In this document: positions 17,716-27,727 of the stretch, one piece after another
Layout of the letters: each line of letters starts with the position of its first letter
Numbering within the stretch: position 1 is the first letter of the stretch
Source: Pontibacter litorisediminis
GTDB taxonomy: Bacteria; Bacteroidota; Bacteroidia; Cytophagales; Hymenobacteraceae
Direction of reading: 5' to 3'
Length of the DNA stretch: 64,000 nucleotides
Assembly: GCF_029360645.1 (NCBI RefSeq)
Contig: NZ_JARDUA010000006.1
Coordinates: 1 to 64,000 of the forward strand
Translations under genes and position numbers: made by a program
The notes under the pieces: generated by a model
Told to the model about the DNA's origin: nothing
Databases searched by the model: none
Seen by the model: only the letters and a program-made list of their open reading frames with translations

Positions 17716-19014
17716 TCATTCCTGATCCTCTTTACCGGCTACCATTAGCGCCTCGGCAAAATCCGTTATCAGCCTGAATACCTCCGAGAACTTCGTGAGC
17801 GGTAACTGCCGGGCGTGGTCCTGCGGGTTGTGGTATGCGGCGGTGCCCCCTAAGGTATAAAAGAAGAACGCGGGCACGCCTGCCTCTGAAAAAGGGTAAT
17901 GATCGGAGTTCGCAGCCTTGCCACGGCTTTTGAGTTGGGGCAGGTACTGGTGCTGTTTGTTTAGGCACTGCAGCAGCTTAAACGCTTGCTCATGTACTTT
18001 GCCGTTCACCACCATCAGGCCGTCATCGCCGGTGCCCAGCAGGTCCAGGTTTACGAGGAAAGAGATCTGGCGGAGCGGAAAAAGCGGGTGCTGCACGTAA
18101 TGGAAGGAGCCCAGCAGGCCGGCCTCCTCGGCGGCAAAGGCCATGAACACCATGGTATACTTGGGTTGATTTTCAGGAAGGCTGTAATGCTGCGCCAGCT
18201 CCAGCAGCATAGCGGTGCCGCTGGCATTGTCGTTGGCCCCCGGAAAGTACACTTCCTCGCCCTGACTGCCCAGATGGTCGTAGTGAGCGGTAAACACCAG
18301 CACCGAATCCGACCGTTGGCTCCCCGGGATAAAGCCGATCACGTTTTGTGTCTGGTGCTGCGGGTTCAGGTCGGCCTGCACGCTAAAGGTTACTTTTTTT
18401 GCCTGCTGCGGCCAGGCATCCTGCAGCACCTCCAGCACCGGCACCGCCTCCTGCTGCCTGGCCACGGTAGTAAGCAGGCTCTTGGGCTGAAGTATGATGT
18501 GCAGCTTTGCCTGCAGCAGCAGTTGTTGGCAGTGCTGCGGGAGCTGGGCCAACCGTTTCTGCTCCTGCTGGGGGTACACGAGGGCTATGTTAGAGAAGTC
18601 CTTGCGGAAGAATTTTTGGGCAGCTTTGGGGTTGGTAAAAATAAGCGTGTCCAGCGGCAGCACTTTTGCCTTGCCGGCCCCGGAGCCGGAAGAAGCGCGT
18701 GCTACAAAGTCCTGCCCCGGCACCAGCGCCTGCCCGTTTACCTGCAGCTGCGGCGTCTCCACAATGCGGTTTACCGGAAAGCTGAACTCCTGAAAGTATG
18801 ACTCACCTGCCAATGGCAGCAGCTCCATCTCCTCGAACCTGTTCTTGATGTACAGCGCGGCTTTTAGGTCCCCATCGAAAGTATAGCCGCGGCCATACAT
18901 GCTCTCGGAGGTGAGGGTATCCATGGTCTGGCGCACCCGCGCCATGTCCTGCGCCTGCAGTAAGGCGGGAGTCGCTAAACAGCAGGTGAGGAGGAAGGTA
19001 TACAGTCTGTTCAT
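17716..19014 (-). CDS. M28-family zinc peptidase, secreted
   Basis: Aminopeptidase-like M28 protein of 432 residues. The metal ligands are visible in order: TAHYDHLG, GANDNASGTAMLLE, AFAAEEAGLLGS, NLDLLG and AYHNPQD. An inserted protease-associated-like region lies between residues ~90 and 210. The frame begins with GTG at 19065, but the first ATG at 19014 gives a proper signal peptide, MNRLYTFLLTCC to LLQA before QDMA, so I use it. The stop is five bases from the terminator. The protein should act in the periplasm or outside the cell; its peptide substrate is unknown. Confidence 0.9.
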   Translation of the reverse strand: MNRLYTFLLTCCLATPALLQAQDMARVRQTMDTLTSESMYGRGYTFDGDLKAALYIKNRFEEMELLPLAGESYFQEFSFPVNRIVETPQLQVNGQALVPGQDFVARASSGSGAGKAKVLPLDTLIFTNPKAAQKFFRKDFSNIALVYPQQEQKRLAQLPQHCQQLLLQAKLHIILQPKSLLTTVARQQEAVPVLEVLQDAWPQQAKKVTFSVQADLNPQHQTQNVIGFIPGSQRSDSVLVFTAHYDHLGSQGEEVYFPGANDNASGTAMLLELAQHYSLPENQPKYTMVFMAFAAEEAGLLGSFHYVQHPLFPLRQISFLVNLDLLGTGDDGLMVVNGKVHEQAFKLLQCLNKQHQYLPQLKSRGKAANSDHYPFSEAGVPAFFFYTLGGTAAYHNPQDHARQLPLTKFSEVFRLITDFAEALMVAGKEDQE

Positions 19015-19069
19015 AGATACTAAGATAGGGAGATAATTTGGAGCGTGAGTATAGAGTTTCCCCACCTTA

Positions 19070-19665
19070 TCCTTCTGAGAGGGGAGTTCAGCCCAGCTCT
19101 TCCAAGAACAGGGATATGGCTTTCTGTAGCACCAAGTCCAACCACCCCTGTCCCTCAGAGCTGCGCTCGCTATCTTTGAACTCTCGTTCTCGGTAGTTTA
19201 AGGAGGGGAGTTCTGTTCCAGCTCCGTCAGCTGTGGCTATCGAACTAGAACCCAGTCTTTGGGTTGAGCGCCTTCTAGATTTCCGGTTTCGCTTTAGCGA
19301 AATTGCGACAGCAAAGGAAATATAGACAGCGCGATGCCCGAAGACGAGGCCTCCCGGCCTGGAGGGAGCCAAAGCTTAAGATGAAACGAGCCGCTTGTAA
19401 GTCCGTGGATGAGCGGCAGCTAGTAAGGATAGCCTGCTTCCAGTTGCAGGAGGTAGCAGCAACAGGGAAAGCCGCGCCAGCTGGAAGGATAGCTTAGTTC
19501 AGACAGCGGCAGCAGAGGTGAGGAAAGGCACAAGCGGACGCTTGCGCCAGCAGAAGTATGAAGTATTGCCCAAGTATAAGGTATGGCTCTGCGAGCCAGT
19601 TAAGTCAGAGACTCAACATTATTGGGAAATCCCAAATCTGAAGATTTGCGCCAGGCAACAAACAC
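19070..19665. repeat. Dispersed intergenic repeat, copy A
   Basis: Gene-free ~600-bp block. Its reverse complement aligns along its whole length with 61945-62550. Shared words include CGCAAATCT, GATTTGGGA, TTCCCAAT, GGCGCAAGCGTCCGCTTG, CCTGCAACTGGAAG, AGCTATCCT, GGGCATCGCGCTGT, GATAGCCA, AGCTGAC and AGGGGTGGTTGGA. It contains many short palindromes, for example GGCTC/GAGCC near 19585, TTTCGC/GCGAAA at 19287-19302 and CCCA/TGGG at 19251-19263. No reading frame in it looks protein-coding. It occupies the gap between the M28 peptidase and vanZ. Confidence 0.85.
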
Positions 19666-19695
19666 CCAGAAAACCTTAAACTTAGCTGTTGTACT

Positions 19696-20073
19696 CTACC
19701 ACACATAAATCAGCTTGAACAGCAAAATGCCCAACAGACACCCTATGGTGTTCGCCAGCACATCAATGATATCGCCTTGGCGGCCATAGATGAAAAAGTG
19801 CTGCATCAGCTCAATGGAGATGCCGAAACACGTGCTGATGAACAGACTGGAGCGGACAGCGTAATTCTTGACTCGCGGAAAGGTAAATTGCTTGGACATC
19901 CCTACGGTCATCAGGAAGCAAAGCACACAGAACATGAAGGCGTGTGCAAACGAGTCGAAGGAAAGGAGCTCCCAGATGGAAAGGGAAGCGGGTAGGGAAG
20001 TAGAGGGCAGCAGTGTTGTCAGTAGAATCACTGCTGCCCATATGATGGTGAATAGATTGTAGCGTAGTATCAA
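19696..20073 (-). CDS. VanZ-family membrane protein
   Basis: Small VanZ-like membrane protein of 125 residues with four hydrophobic segments and the family signature SIELMQHFFIYGRQGDIID then VLANTIGCLLG near the C-terminus. VanZ family members affect sensitivity to teicoplanin-like glycopeptides in enterococci; in Bacteroidota the role is unknown. The start is TTG at 20073: an in-frame stop lies four codons upstream and the next ATG is at codon 47, past two membrane segments. AGAGAG precedes the TTG. It lies 23 bases after gcvH, last in the maeB-ruvA-sprA-gcvH-vanZ unit. Confidence 0.88.
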   Translation of the reverse strand: MILRYNLFTIIWAAVILLTTLLPSTSLPASLSIWELLSFDSFAHAFMFCVLCFLMTVGMSKQFTFPRVKNYAVRSSLFISTCFGISIELMQHFFIYGRQGDIIDVLANTIGCLLGILLFKLIYVW

Positions 20074-20095
20074 CTCTCTATTCTATACCTCAAGC

Positions 20096-20476
20096 TTATT
20101 GTCCGATTACTTCGCGGTAGCCGTCAGCCGTCAGCAGGCTGTCGATCTGGCTTGCATCGCCTATAGACATTTTAATGATCCAGCCATCGCCATAAGGATC
20201 TGAGTTAACCAGCTCCGGGTTGTTCTCCAGCTTCTCGTTAAACTCCTGCACCGTGCCGCTCAGTGGGCTGAACAGGTCAGAAACAGTTTTAACAGCCTCT
20301 ACCGTGCCAAAAACATCGTTCTGATTGATGTCCTTGTCCACTGTGTCGATGTCAACGTAAACGATGTCGCCCAGCTCGCTCTGTGCAAAATCAGTGATGC
20401 CCACATAAGCTACGTCGCCTTCTACGCGAACCCACTCGTGGTCTTTGGTATACTTTAGGTTTTCAGGTAAGTTCAT
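20096..20476 (-). CDS. gcvH: Glycine cleavage system H protein
   Basis: Lipoyl carrier protein of the glycine cleavage system, 126 residues. The lipoylation site is Lys63 in [11 protein letters not shown], and the start [19 protein letters not shown] is typical. The P, T and L proteins are not in the window. It lies 60 bases downstream of sprA and upstream of vanZ; that linkage to a secretion gene is common in Bacteroidota and probably not functional. Confidence 0.97.
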   Translation of the reverse strand: MNLPENLKYTKDHEWVRVEGDVAYVGITDFAQSELGDIVYVDIDTVDKDINQNDVFGTVEAVKTVSDLFSPLSGTVQEFNEKLENNPELVNSDPYGDGWIIKMSIGDASQIDSLLTADGYREVIGQ

Positions 20477-20535
20477 GTGCTATCTTGTTTTAGATTACAA
20501 CTCAAAAATACGGCCTTTTTCTGAATGCCAAAACT

Positions 20536-23500
20536 TTATTGCAGGCTTACCCGCAACTGAACGCCGCCCTCGGTAACACTGTTACGGAACGAGGTCGAAA
20601 TCTTAGGATCCGATACGGTGCGCAGCACATAAAACTGCAGGTTCAGGCGCTGGCTCAGCACATAATCCACGGTTGGGCGCAGCTGCAGCTGCCGTGTGCC
20701 GTTCGTAATCTGGTTCTGGCTGCGCTCCACCCCGGTGTTGTCGGTGGAGATAGCGCGCTGCACTGTCTGGTTGTCCCGCACCTGCAGGTCCAGGCGCATG
20801 GTCAGCTCGTTATCCAGCGTGGTGTTGGTAAACGGCACCTTAAAGCTGGTGGTGGTGTAGCCGAAGCCTACCACATAGTCCTTCACGTTGGTCTCCGTTA
20901 TCTGTGCGTTTGTCAGGTTCAGCGACAGGTTCCGTTCCAGCTTATACTCCAGGCGACCGGTAAGGTTGGTCTTTGTCCTGAAGTTTACGCCCAGGAGCGG
21001 TGCCAGGCGCTCTACCACCGTCAGCTGGTTTACGATGTAGTAGGGCTCTATGCGGCCAAACTCATTCTTCAGCGTCGGGAAGCCCTGCGGCTCCTGCAGG
21101 TACGTCAGCGAGGTAGAGTAGCTGGTGATGTTGTAGCTGGAGTTGTAGGCGTGCAACAGGCTGATCTGGCTAAACCACTTCTGGAAGATCGGCAGGCGCT
21201 CCAGCCCATTATACGCCACGCTCCAGTTAGGTATGGGCAGGCGCTTGAACGGGCTCTCAGCCTTGGCCTCGTAGCCACTGATATCGCGGCCCTGGTAAGC
21301 GTACAGGAACGACTTCAGCAACACCTCCTGCGAGTTGAGGCTGTAGCCCGAGTCGCCGGCGGCGGTGTTAGCGGCCGTTAGCCTGTCGCGCACCACATGT
21401 CGGTTACGGATAAACTGCTCGAAGGCGTCGGACAAGCCATCCTCTGTAGACTCAAACAAGGTGCCCAGCGCCATAAATGAGGTGCTGAACGCGCCGGAGG
21501 TAAACGGATTCTGTCGTTGGTCCTCGGTGCCTACGTTGCCAAAATCATCAAACTCCTTGCGGTAGAACACCTCCTCGATCTCCGACTTGGCACGGCGCAC
21601 GTCCACCGTCACGGTGAAGTTGCGGAACGGCTCCAGGTTGGCACGGCCGGTGAAGGTTTCGCTGTAGATGCCGCTGAACGGCGTGTTTAGGTATTGGCTG
21701 CTGTCGGTATACCAGTCGTTGCGGTTCATGCGGCTGTACAGCTCATGCAAATCGTACTGCTTGCCAAGTATAAACGGCAGGCCCGGTGCCTCAAAACGGT
21801 CATCAAAGCCAAAGATCTCTGTTTCCGGGAGGTAGCCCGGCAGCATGGAGCCACGGTTCTCCAGGTACGTCACGTTCAGGGAGCGCGTCATCATCAGCAC
21901 CCGCGCCAAACCCTTCAGGAACTTGAGGTCGGCCGGGGCCTTGGCGGCAGCCGTGTCATTTGCGGCAGGCTGAGCGGGTCTGGCCGGTGTAGGCGAGTTC
22001 ACGGCTTTCAGGAACTTCACCTTGTTGTAAAGCTTCACCAAATCTACGCGGCCGTTCACGCTAAACTCCACGTTGTTCTCGGCTGTGTTGCCCAGCCTGA
22101 AGGTGGTGTCCTGGTTCAGGGCCGTGGAGCCTGCCGTCCAGATGTAAGTGGTGGCGTAGCGGGTGTCGGCGCTCAGCCAGTCCGTTAACGGGAACTTCTC
22201 GAACGGCAGTTTGTAGTTCAGGGCGATGAGCTGGTTGAAGTTGGTGTTACGGCCCCCGCTCAATAGGTTCTCGCGGATCGTCTTGTTCTTGTACTGCAGG
22301 GAGTCGATCTCGCTGTTGATGCGCCCGTCCGGTTCATCGATTACGGAGCGGTTGGTGGCCGTATAGTCCAGCGACAGGCTCTTTGTCAGGTCCCAGCGCA
22401 TGTCGTAGATACGGTTAAAGAAGAACGATTTCTGAAACACCGGCTCAATACCGCGGGTAGTCACAAAGCGTGTCTCCGGGTCAGGGCGCTGCAGGTATGT
22501 CTCATTGTAGAAGCGATTAATGTCTGCCCTGAACGAGAAGCGGCTAGGCAGCAGCGAAAAATTAAAGTCCTTGATCAGGCGCAAGTATGGCGAATTCAGC
22601 TTTTCGCTGTTGGCAAAGGGCTGGTAGTTCCGCGGGGTGTTGTCATAGGTATAAGCGATGCCGCCGGTATAGGTTTTGGTATAGTCGCGGTCGGTTTCGA
22701 TGTTGGTGAACAGGCGCTCCGAGTAAGAGTAAGAGAAAGCGAAGTTCTCAATGTCGTAGAGGCGTACCTTGTCCTCGGGGTTCGTCCGCTCCTTGCGCAC
22801 ATTCAGCAGGCTTATACTTCTGCGTGTCTCCTGGGTGATAACTTCCTTTTTATACTCATCGCGGGCCTCATCATTATCAAACTTCGTCAGCGATTGCTCC
22901 AACGGCATGTCCTTGTCAAGCGGGTCGTACTGGGGCTGGGCAGAGGTGACACCATACTGCACCGTCATCGGTATCTTCACGCCCCACTGCTCCGGCAGGA
23001 ACTTGTCCAGCACCATGTTGGCGCTCACATCAAACTGGGTAATGTTATCACGCGAGCGCAGCGACAGCGGCTGCTGAAGCCCTCCGAAGCCTACCGTAGT
23101 ATAGGCACCTGTGGCGGTTACGTTGGCAAAGTCGGCCAGCTTGGCATTCAGGCGGGCGTTAGAGGCCCAGCCGGTGCGGTTCACGAAATCAGTCACGCGC
23201 AGCTCGTTTACCCAGATACAGGCCGAGTGGGCGCGGGCATCCTGGTTCACGCCGGAAGGGTTGCGGATACCGATCATGATACCCTCCACCTCGCTAAAGT
23301 CCGGGTTGCCCACCACGCGAATGAGTTTCCCATCGGCAGTGGTTACCGTGAAAGGCACGAAAATGCTGCCTGGGGCATCCGCATTGCGTTTTGCTTTGGC
23401 ATCCACCAATTCCTGCAGTGGGATGTTTACTTCATTCTCAGTTGGCCAGATGGTGGTGGCTGTGTTGCTTCCGGCCGGCGTAAACTTCAGCGGCACCACG

Positions 23501-26500
23501 TACTCGTAGTAGTTCTGCGTAAAGTCCGTACCGATGCGGATAAAGGCCTGCATCTCGCCGTCCTGTATGCCCGGCTCGTCAGACTGCGCGTGGATAAACA
23601 TCTTCAGCTGCTTGTAAGCCAGCAGGTCCAGAGAGAGGTTTTTGAACACCGCTTTCGAGAAAGAGTCTTTCAGATCCTCCACACACAGTTGCAGCGACTG
23701 CTCGTTTTGGCGGCGGTCGTTGGTGGAGGCGTAGTCGCGGAGGCGGTTGATGCCCGGCGGAACCACGTAGGGGATATTGTTCTCTGAGTTCTGGTTGCTC
23801 GGGCCGTTCTCCTCGATGTTCACGGTAGACACGGTAAAGCTGCGGGCATCGTCGGTACAGGTAAGGCACGGGGTGCCCTCTGTCAGCGGCTGCTCAAACT
23901 TGCGCCACTGGTTGGCCACGAACTGGAACTGTGCCATGCGCAGTACCACCGGGTCGGCAAACCCCGTCATGTACAGGCGCATGAAGCGGATAGACTTAAA
24001 GCCGTTGATATTGCCCACAGAGCCTGTTGGCTGGCGCACCGGTACCCGGAACTGGTACCACATCGCGCCGCCTTCGCCTTCAACCTTGTCTACAACGTAG
24101 TTTTGGCCCACTTCCAGTTGGCCCGGCGTCAGGTTAATCTTATACTCATAATACTGCTCCAGGTCCGTGATAACGTTGTCGCCGTTCAGGTCCTCCTTAT
24201 CCGGGTAGGCATAGTTGGCAAAGCGGCTGTTCTCCGGCGAGTTGTTCTCCATGCCGTTGAAGTTCTTGTAGCGCTGCAATATGCCTGCGTTCTGCTGGTC
24301 ATAGATTGGGTCCAGGTGGTGGAAGAAGTTATCGGCCGATGGGTCGTCCAACACAATTTGCGGCGGTGCGCCTGGAATACGGTTCAGGAACGAGTTCTGG
24401 AAGTATGCACGCTCATCGGCATCATTTAAACCATCCAGACCAATGTCCTGCCGCTGGCGCCCGCCCGGTATGCCTGTAAAGGCATCGGTAAGGAACTGCT
24501 GCTGCGTTACGCGGCCCCAGATGGTCTCCTCCAGGTTCTGCACATCACTGGCATCGGCTGGCAGGCCATTCTCAAAGGAGTACTCGTTGTCCTTCAGGAT
24601 GTCTTCGGACACGCTGCCCAGGTTCAGTACCAACTGGCCCGGGTCTTTAGGGTTAATGTTTCCGCCAAAGGCTCCGTCGCGGCCTTTCGGACCTTCCATA
24701 AACGGGTCCATCATCCAGAACTCCACGTACTCGATGTTGGCGTTATCGAAGTCTGTGTCGAAAGAGATCTCGCGGCTGATACCGCCCCAGTTCTTGCGCG
24801 GGTCATTGGCCAGCAAGCCTTGTGGCGTCAGGTTCGGGTTATAGTTGTACTGGCCACGCTCGCGGGGGTAGTAAGCCAGGTCAAAGGTATACTCGTAGCT
24901 GGTGGTCACCTCGGCGTCGCGGCCCTTAAACACCTCCGTGCGGCGCACAGGGCGCACGTAGTGGTTCTCCAGCTCCTGGTCCGTGATGTTGTCCGGCTTC
25001 AGGTTGTTGCTGTTGCGGTAAAAGATCTGGTCGATGGTGTACCAGGCCAGTTTGGCGCGGTTGTAGGAGTAGGCCAAGCTGTCGCCAAGTATAAGCGGGG
25101 CAGGGGTGGCGGCCACGCGCCAGGTGCTGTTGTTAAAGCCACCCAGGCTGTAAGGCGTCTCGGCCCCCTCAAAGTCATCCAAATAAGAGGCACCGTCCTC
25201 GTTCGCATTGGATTTCGATTTTGCCGGAATGAGTTGGGCAAACTCACTGCTGAACGTAATCAGGGAAGGTGCCTTGGTCTGTATCAGCGGAATGGCATCC
25301 ACAAAACGCGTCAGCATCCGCGACTCCTTCTGCAGGTTAACATCAAAGCCGTAGATGGTGTTGTTCGTGGGCTCGTCGCCGATACTCACGCGGTTGATAA
25401 AGGTCTGCTCGTTCAGGTGCAGCACCGTGGCTCCCAGGTTCACGTCGTCGTTCAGGCGGTAATCGAAGCGGGCGCCCAGCATGGTGCGGGGCTGTATGTT
25501 CAGCAGCTCAGCCTTCTCATAGGTCACGCGCAGGTCGTTGGCCGAGTTCAGGTAGCTCGGGTTCAGTATTTTGATGCGGCCCAGGTCATAGAACACCTGG
25601 TAGTCGGTGCCCTCCTGCAGGCGCGTGCCACCAGAGTACACCGCCACTGAGCCTTCCGCAATCTGGAAGCCCGGCAGCATGATCTCGTCGGTGGCCGTGG
25701 AGCGCACGCGGCCTTTTATATAAAACTTTGCTTTAACGTTATTTTGCTGCACGTCCGTCTGCGTCTGCTCATACAGCTCCTGGAACACGTACTGGTCAAC
25801 CAGGTTCGGGTAGCCCTGCAGTTTGCTGGCCAGGTAATCGCCGAACGGCTCTACCTGCGGGAAGTACACACGGCCGGTCTCTGTATCAATCGTAATACCG
25901 GGCAAAAAGTCGAAGTTGCCGTCGCTCGGCTTGTCGTTGTTCGAGTTGACGTTGTCCAGGTTGAGCACCTCCACCAGCGGGATGTTTTGGATCGGGCTCG
26001 GCTCTTTTATACTTGTCAGGTCCACGCCGGTTTCATCATCCTTGTAAACGATTTGCAGCTTAAAGTCCTCGCGGTTTATTTGCGTGGCATCCAGCGCGTA
26101 CACGTTCTTCATCATCAGGTCCCAGGTAGGGTAGTTCAGCGATGGGCTGGTGGCGCGGAGCAACTTCATGTGGATCACCTGGTCTGACTCCAGGTTCTGG
26201 TAATCGTCCATCAGCTCGCCTACCTGGTAGGTCTTGCCATTGTACGTATACTCAAAGGCCACCCCCAGCACCTGGTCGGGCAGGAGAGCAGAGTTCAGGG
26301 AGATGTAGCCCAGCTGCGGGTTAAACTTGTACTCGCTTGGCTCCAGCCTGCGGGCGCGTACGTGCTCAAAGTCAATGCCCTTTTCCAAGCCCAGCGACTG
26401 CAGGTACCCATCCACGCGGGAGTTGCTGCGGGCAGCGCTATTTTGGGGGGATATACGCCCATACAAAGAGTTTGCCTGGTTATCGGCAGGGGCAGTGCCC

Positions 26501-27708
26501 GGCCTTCCGGTGTCAAGGCTCTCGCGGTAGGGGTCTGCCTCGCCCAGGTCCATGTAGGCAACCATGTTGCGCAGGTTCTCGGTAGCGCGGTTGTTGTTGG
26601 TCACATACAGCTCCACCCGGCGTATCACGATGCCGGAGTTGACGAGCGGCAGGTTCTTGAGCGCATCGTTGTAGCGCCCCCTGAAGAACTGCGACAGGTA
26701 GAAATGCCGGTCGCGGTCATAGTTGTCCACCCTGATCTCGAAAGGCTTGTTCTGGCCCCCGTTTTGGATCACCACCTCATCGTTGGTGCCGCGCACACTG
26801 GAGGCGATGGTGGTAACGCCCAAACGGCCAAACTGCAGCTGCGCCTTTACGCCAAAGAGGTTCTGCGCACCAGTAATCAAAGAGTTATTGAGCGGCAGGC
26901 TTACGTTACCGGCCTCTACCTTGCGTATGATCTCCTCCTCGTAGCCCGTGTAGTCGAGCTTCATGTTGTTCTCGAAGTCGAAATTGGCGTTGTTGTCCCA
27001 GTTAAAGTTGAGGCGCATTTTCTCGCCGATCTTGCCCACCAGGTTCAGGGAGATGTTCTGCTCAAAATCGAAGTCGCCGGTGCGCTGCTGGCTGAGCGGT
27101 ATGGTGGGGTTCTCGTTGCGGTTAAAGCGGGCGCCAAACTTCAGCGACACGTTGCCGTTGGGCTGGATGTCCACATAGTTGCCGCCAAAGATGCGGTCGA
27201 ACACCGGGCTGATGTACAGCTTCGGGATAAGGCGGTTGCTGCTAACCACGCTCTCGCCGTCCAGGCCGGCGGATTTGGCGCGCCAATAGTCGCGGATGGC
27301 CTCCCGCTGCTGCCACTCCGAGTATTCCCGCATCGACATGGAAGAGGGCGGGCGGTACAATACACTGTCGCCGATCGTCTCGGTGATGTTGTACTGCTGC
27401 AGGCTGTCGTCCAGCTCCACGTTGAGCCGCAGGTTACTGGGCTGCCCAAGCAAAAGCGGGGAGTTGCTGCTGCGGCTGCCAAACGGGCTTCCGCGGCGGT
27501 CGGAGGGGGTAAAGGTGGGCCGGCGGCTTGGAATATACTTTACCGTGTCCTGGCGCACGGTATCTTGCCAGGATAGGAAGCTTTGGAGAGCAGATAGGCT
27601 TTTTTGATCTGGCACGCGCAGCCCTTCTGCCCGCGACCACCAGGCCAGCAAAGAAACAGTAGCAACCGTGGCAAGCAGCAGGTTGTGCTTTTTACTTTTC
27701 CAGATCAA
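20536..27708 (-). CDS. sprA: Type IX secretion translocon protein SprA (Sov)
   Basis: SprA forms the very large 36-strand outer-membrane channel of the T9SS. The 2390-residue length matches the family (about 2400). An N-terminal signal anchor (KSKKHNLLLATVATVSLLAWW) is followed by repeated long beta-strand segments and typical patches such as LYISPVFDRIFGGNYVDIQPNGNVSLKFGA and SYLDDFEGAETPYSLGG, which I cite only in part of their length. The likely start is TTG at 27708: there is no ATG near it in frame and the ruvA stop is 20 bases upstream; ATT at 27711 is an alternative. The partner proteins PorV and PorU are encoded at 1.5-6.2 kb. It is flanked by ruvA and gcvH in one unit. Confidence 0.95.
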   Translation of the reverse strand: MIWKSKKHNLLLATVATVSLLAWWSRAEGLRVPDQKSLSALQSFLSWQDTVRQDTVKYIPSRRPTFTPSDRRGSPFGSRSSNSPLLLGQPSNLRLNVELDDSLQQYNITETIGDSVLYRPPSSMSMREYSEWQQREAIRDYWRAKSAGLDGESVVSSNRLIPKLYISPVFDRIFGGNYVDIQPNGNVSLKFGARFNRNENPTIPLSQQRTGDFDFEQNISLNLVGKIGEKMRLNFNWDNNANFDFENNMKLDYTGYEEEIIRKVEAGNVSLPLNNSLITGAQNLFGVKAQLQFGRLGVTTIASSVRGTNDEVVIQNGGQNKPFEIRVDNYDRDRHFYLSQFFRGRYNDALKNLPLVNSGIVIRRVELYVTNNNRATENLRNMVAYMDLGEADPYRESLDTGRPGTAPADNQANSLYGRISPQNSAARSNSRVDGYLQSLGLEKGIDFEHVRARRLEPSEYKFNPQLGYISLNSALLPDQVLGVAFEYTYNGKTYQVGELMDDYQNLESDQVIHMKLLRATSPSLNYPTWDLMMKNVYALDATQINREDFKLQIVYKDDETGVDLTSIKEPSPIQNIPLVEVLNLDNVNSNNDKPSDGNFDFLPGITIDTETGRVYFPQVEPFGDYLASKLQGYPNLVDQYVFQELYEQTQTDVQQNNVKAKFYIKGRVRSTATDEIMLPGFQIAEGSVAVYSGGTRLQEGTDYQVFYDLGRIKILNPSYLNSANDLRVTYEKAELLNIQPRTMLGARFDYRLNDDVNLGATVLHLNEQTFINRVSIGDEPTNNTIYGFDVNLQKESRMLTRFVDAIPLIQTKAPSLITFSSEFAQLIPAKSKSNANEDGASYLDDFEGAETPYSLGGFNNSTWRVAATPAPLILGDSLAYSYNRAKLAWYTIDQIFYRNSNNLKPDNITDQELENHYVRPVRRTEVFKGRDAEVTTSYEYTFDLAYYPRERGQYNYNPNLTPQGLLANDPRKNWGGISREISFDTDFDNANIEYVEFWMMDPFMEGPKGRDGAFGGNINPKDPGQLVLNLGSVSEDILKDNEYSFENGLPADASDVQNLEETIWGRVTQQQFLTDAFTGIPGGRQRQDIGLDGLNDADERAYFQNSFLNRIPGAPPQIVLDDPSADNFFHHLDPIYDQQNAGILQRYKNFNGMENNSPENSRFANYAYPDKEDLNGDNVITDLEQYYEYKINLTPGQLEVGQNYVVDKVEGEGGAMWYQFRVPVRQPTGSVGNINGFKSIRFMRLYMTGFADPVVLRMAQFQFVANQWRKFEQPLTEGTPCLTCTDDARSFTVSTVNIEENGPSNQNSENNIPYVVPPGINRLRDYASTNDRRQNEQSLQLCVEDLKDSFSKAVFKNLSLDLLAYKQLKMFIHAQSDEPGIQDGEMQAFIRIGTDFTQNYYEYVVPLKFTPAGSNTATTIWPTENEVNIPLQELVDAKAKRNADAPGSIFVPFTVTTADGKLIRVVGNPDFSEVEGIMIGIRNPSGVNQDARAHSACIWVNELRVTDFVNRTGWASNARLNAKLADFANVTATGAYTTVGFGGLQQPLSLRSRDNITQFDVSANMVLDKFLPEQWGVKIPMTVQYGVTSAQPQYDPLDKDMPLEQSLTKFDNDEARDEYKKEVITQETRRSISLLNVRKERTNPEDKVRLYDIENFAFSYSYSERLFTNIETDRDYTKTYTGGIAYTYDNTPRNYQPFANSEKLNSPYLRLIKDFNFSLLPSRFSFRADINRFYNETYLQRPDPETRFVTTRGIEPVFQKSFFFNRIYDMRWDLTKSLSLDYTATNRSVIDEPDGRINSEIDSLQYKNKTIRENLLSGGRNTNFNQLIALNYKLPFEKFPLTDWLSADTRYATTYIWTAGSTALNQDTTFRLGNTAENNVEFSVNGRVDLVKLYNKVKFLKAVNSPTPARPAQPAANDTAAAKAPADLKFLKGLARVLMMTRSLNVTYLENRGSMLPGYLPETEIFGFDDRFEAPGLPFILGKQYDLHELYSRMNRNDWYTDSSQYLNTPFSGIYSETFTGRANLEPFRNFTVTVDVRRAKSEIEEVFYRKEFDDFGNVGTEDQRQNPFTSGAFSTSFMALGTLFESTEDGLSDAFEQFIRNRHVVRDRLTAANTAAGDSGYSLNSQEVLLKSFLYAYQGRDISGYEAKAESPFKRLPIPNWSVAYNGLERLPIFQKWFSQISLLHAYNSSYNITSYSTSLTYLQEPQGFPTLKNEFGRIEPYYIVNQLTVVERLAPLLGVNFRTKTNLTGRLEYKLERNLSLNLTNAQITETNVKDYVVGFGYTTTSFKVPFTNTTLDNELTMRLDLQVRDNQTVQRAISTDNTGVERSQNQITNGTRQLQLRPTVDYVLSQRLNLQFYVLRTVSDPKISTSFRNSVTEGGVQLRVSLQ

Positions 27709-27727
27709 AATAGGATATTCTCTCTTT

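Noticed and set aside
26362..27576. 404-codon open frame opposite the start of sprA, and a 460-codon one opposite maeB (28412-29794)
   Set aside because: Both are antisense shadows of well-identified genes with no domain or start signal of their own.
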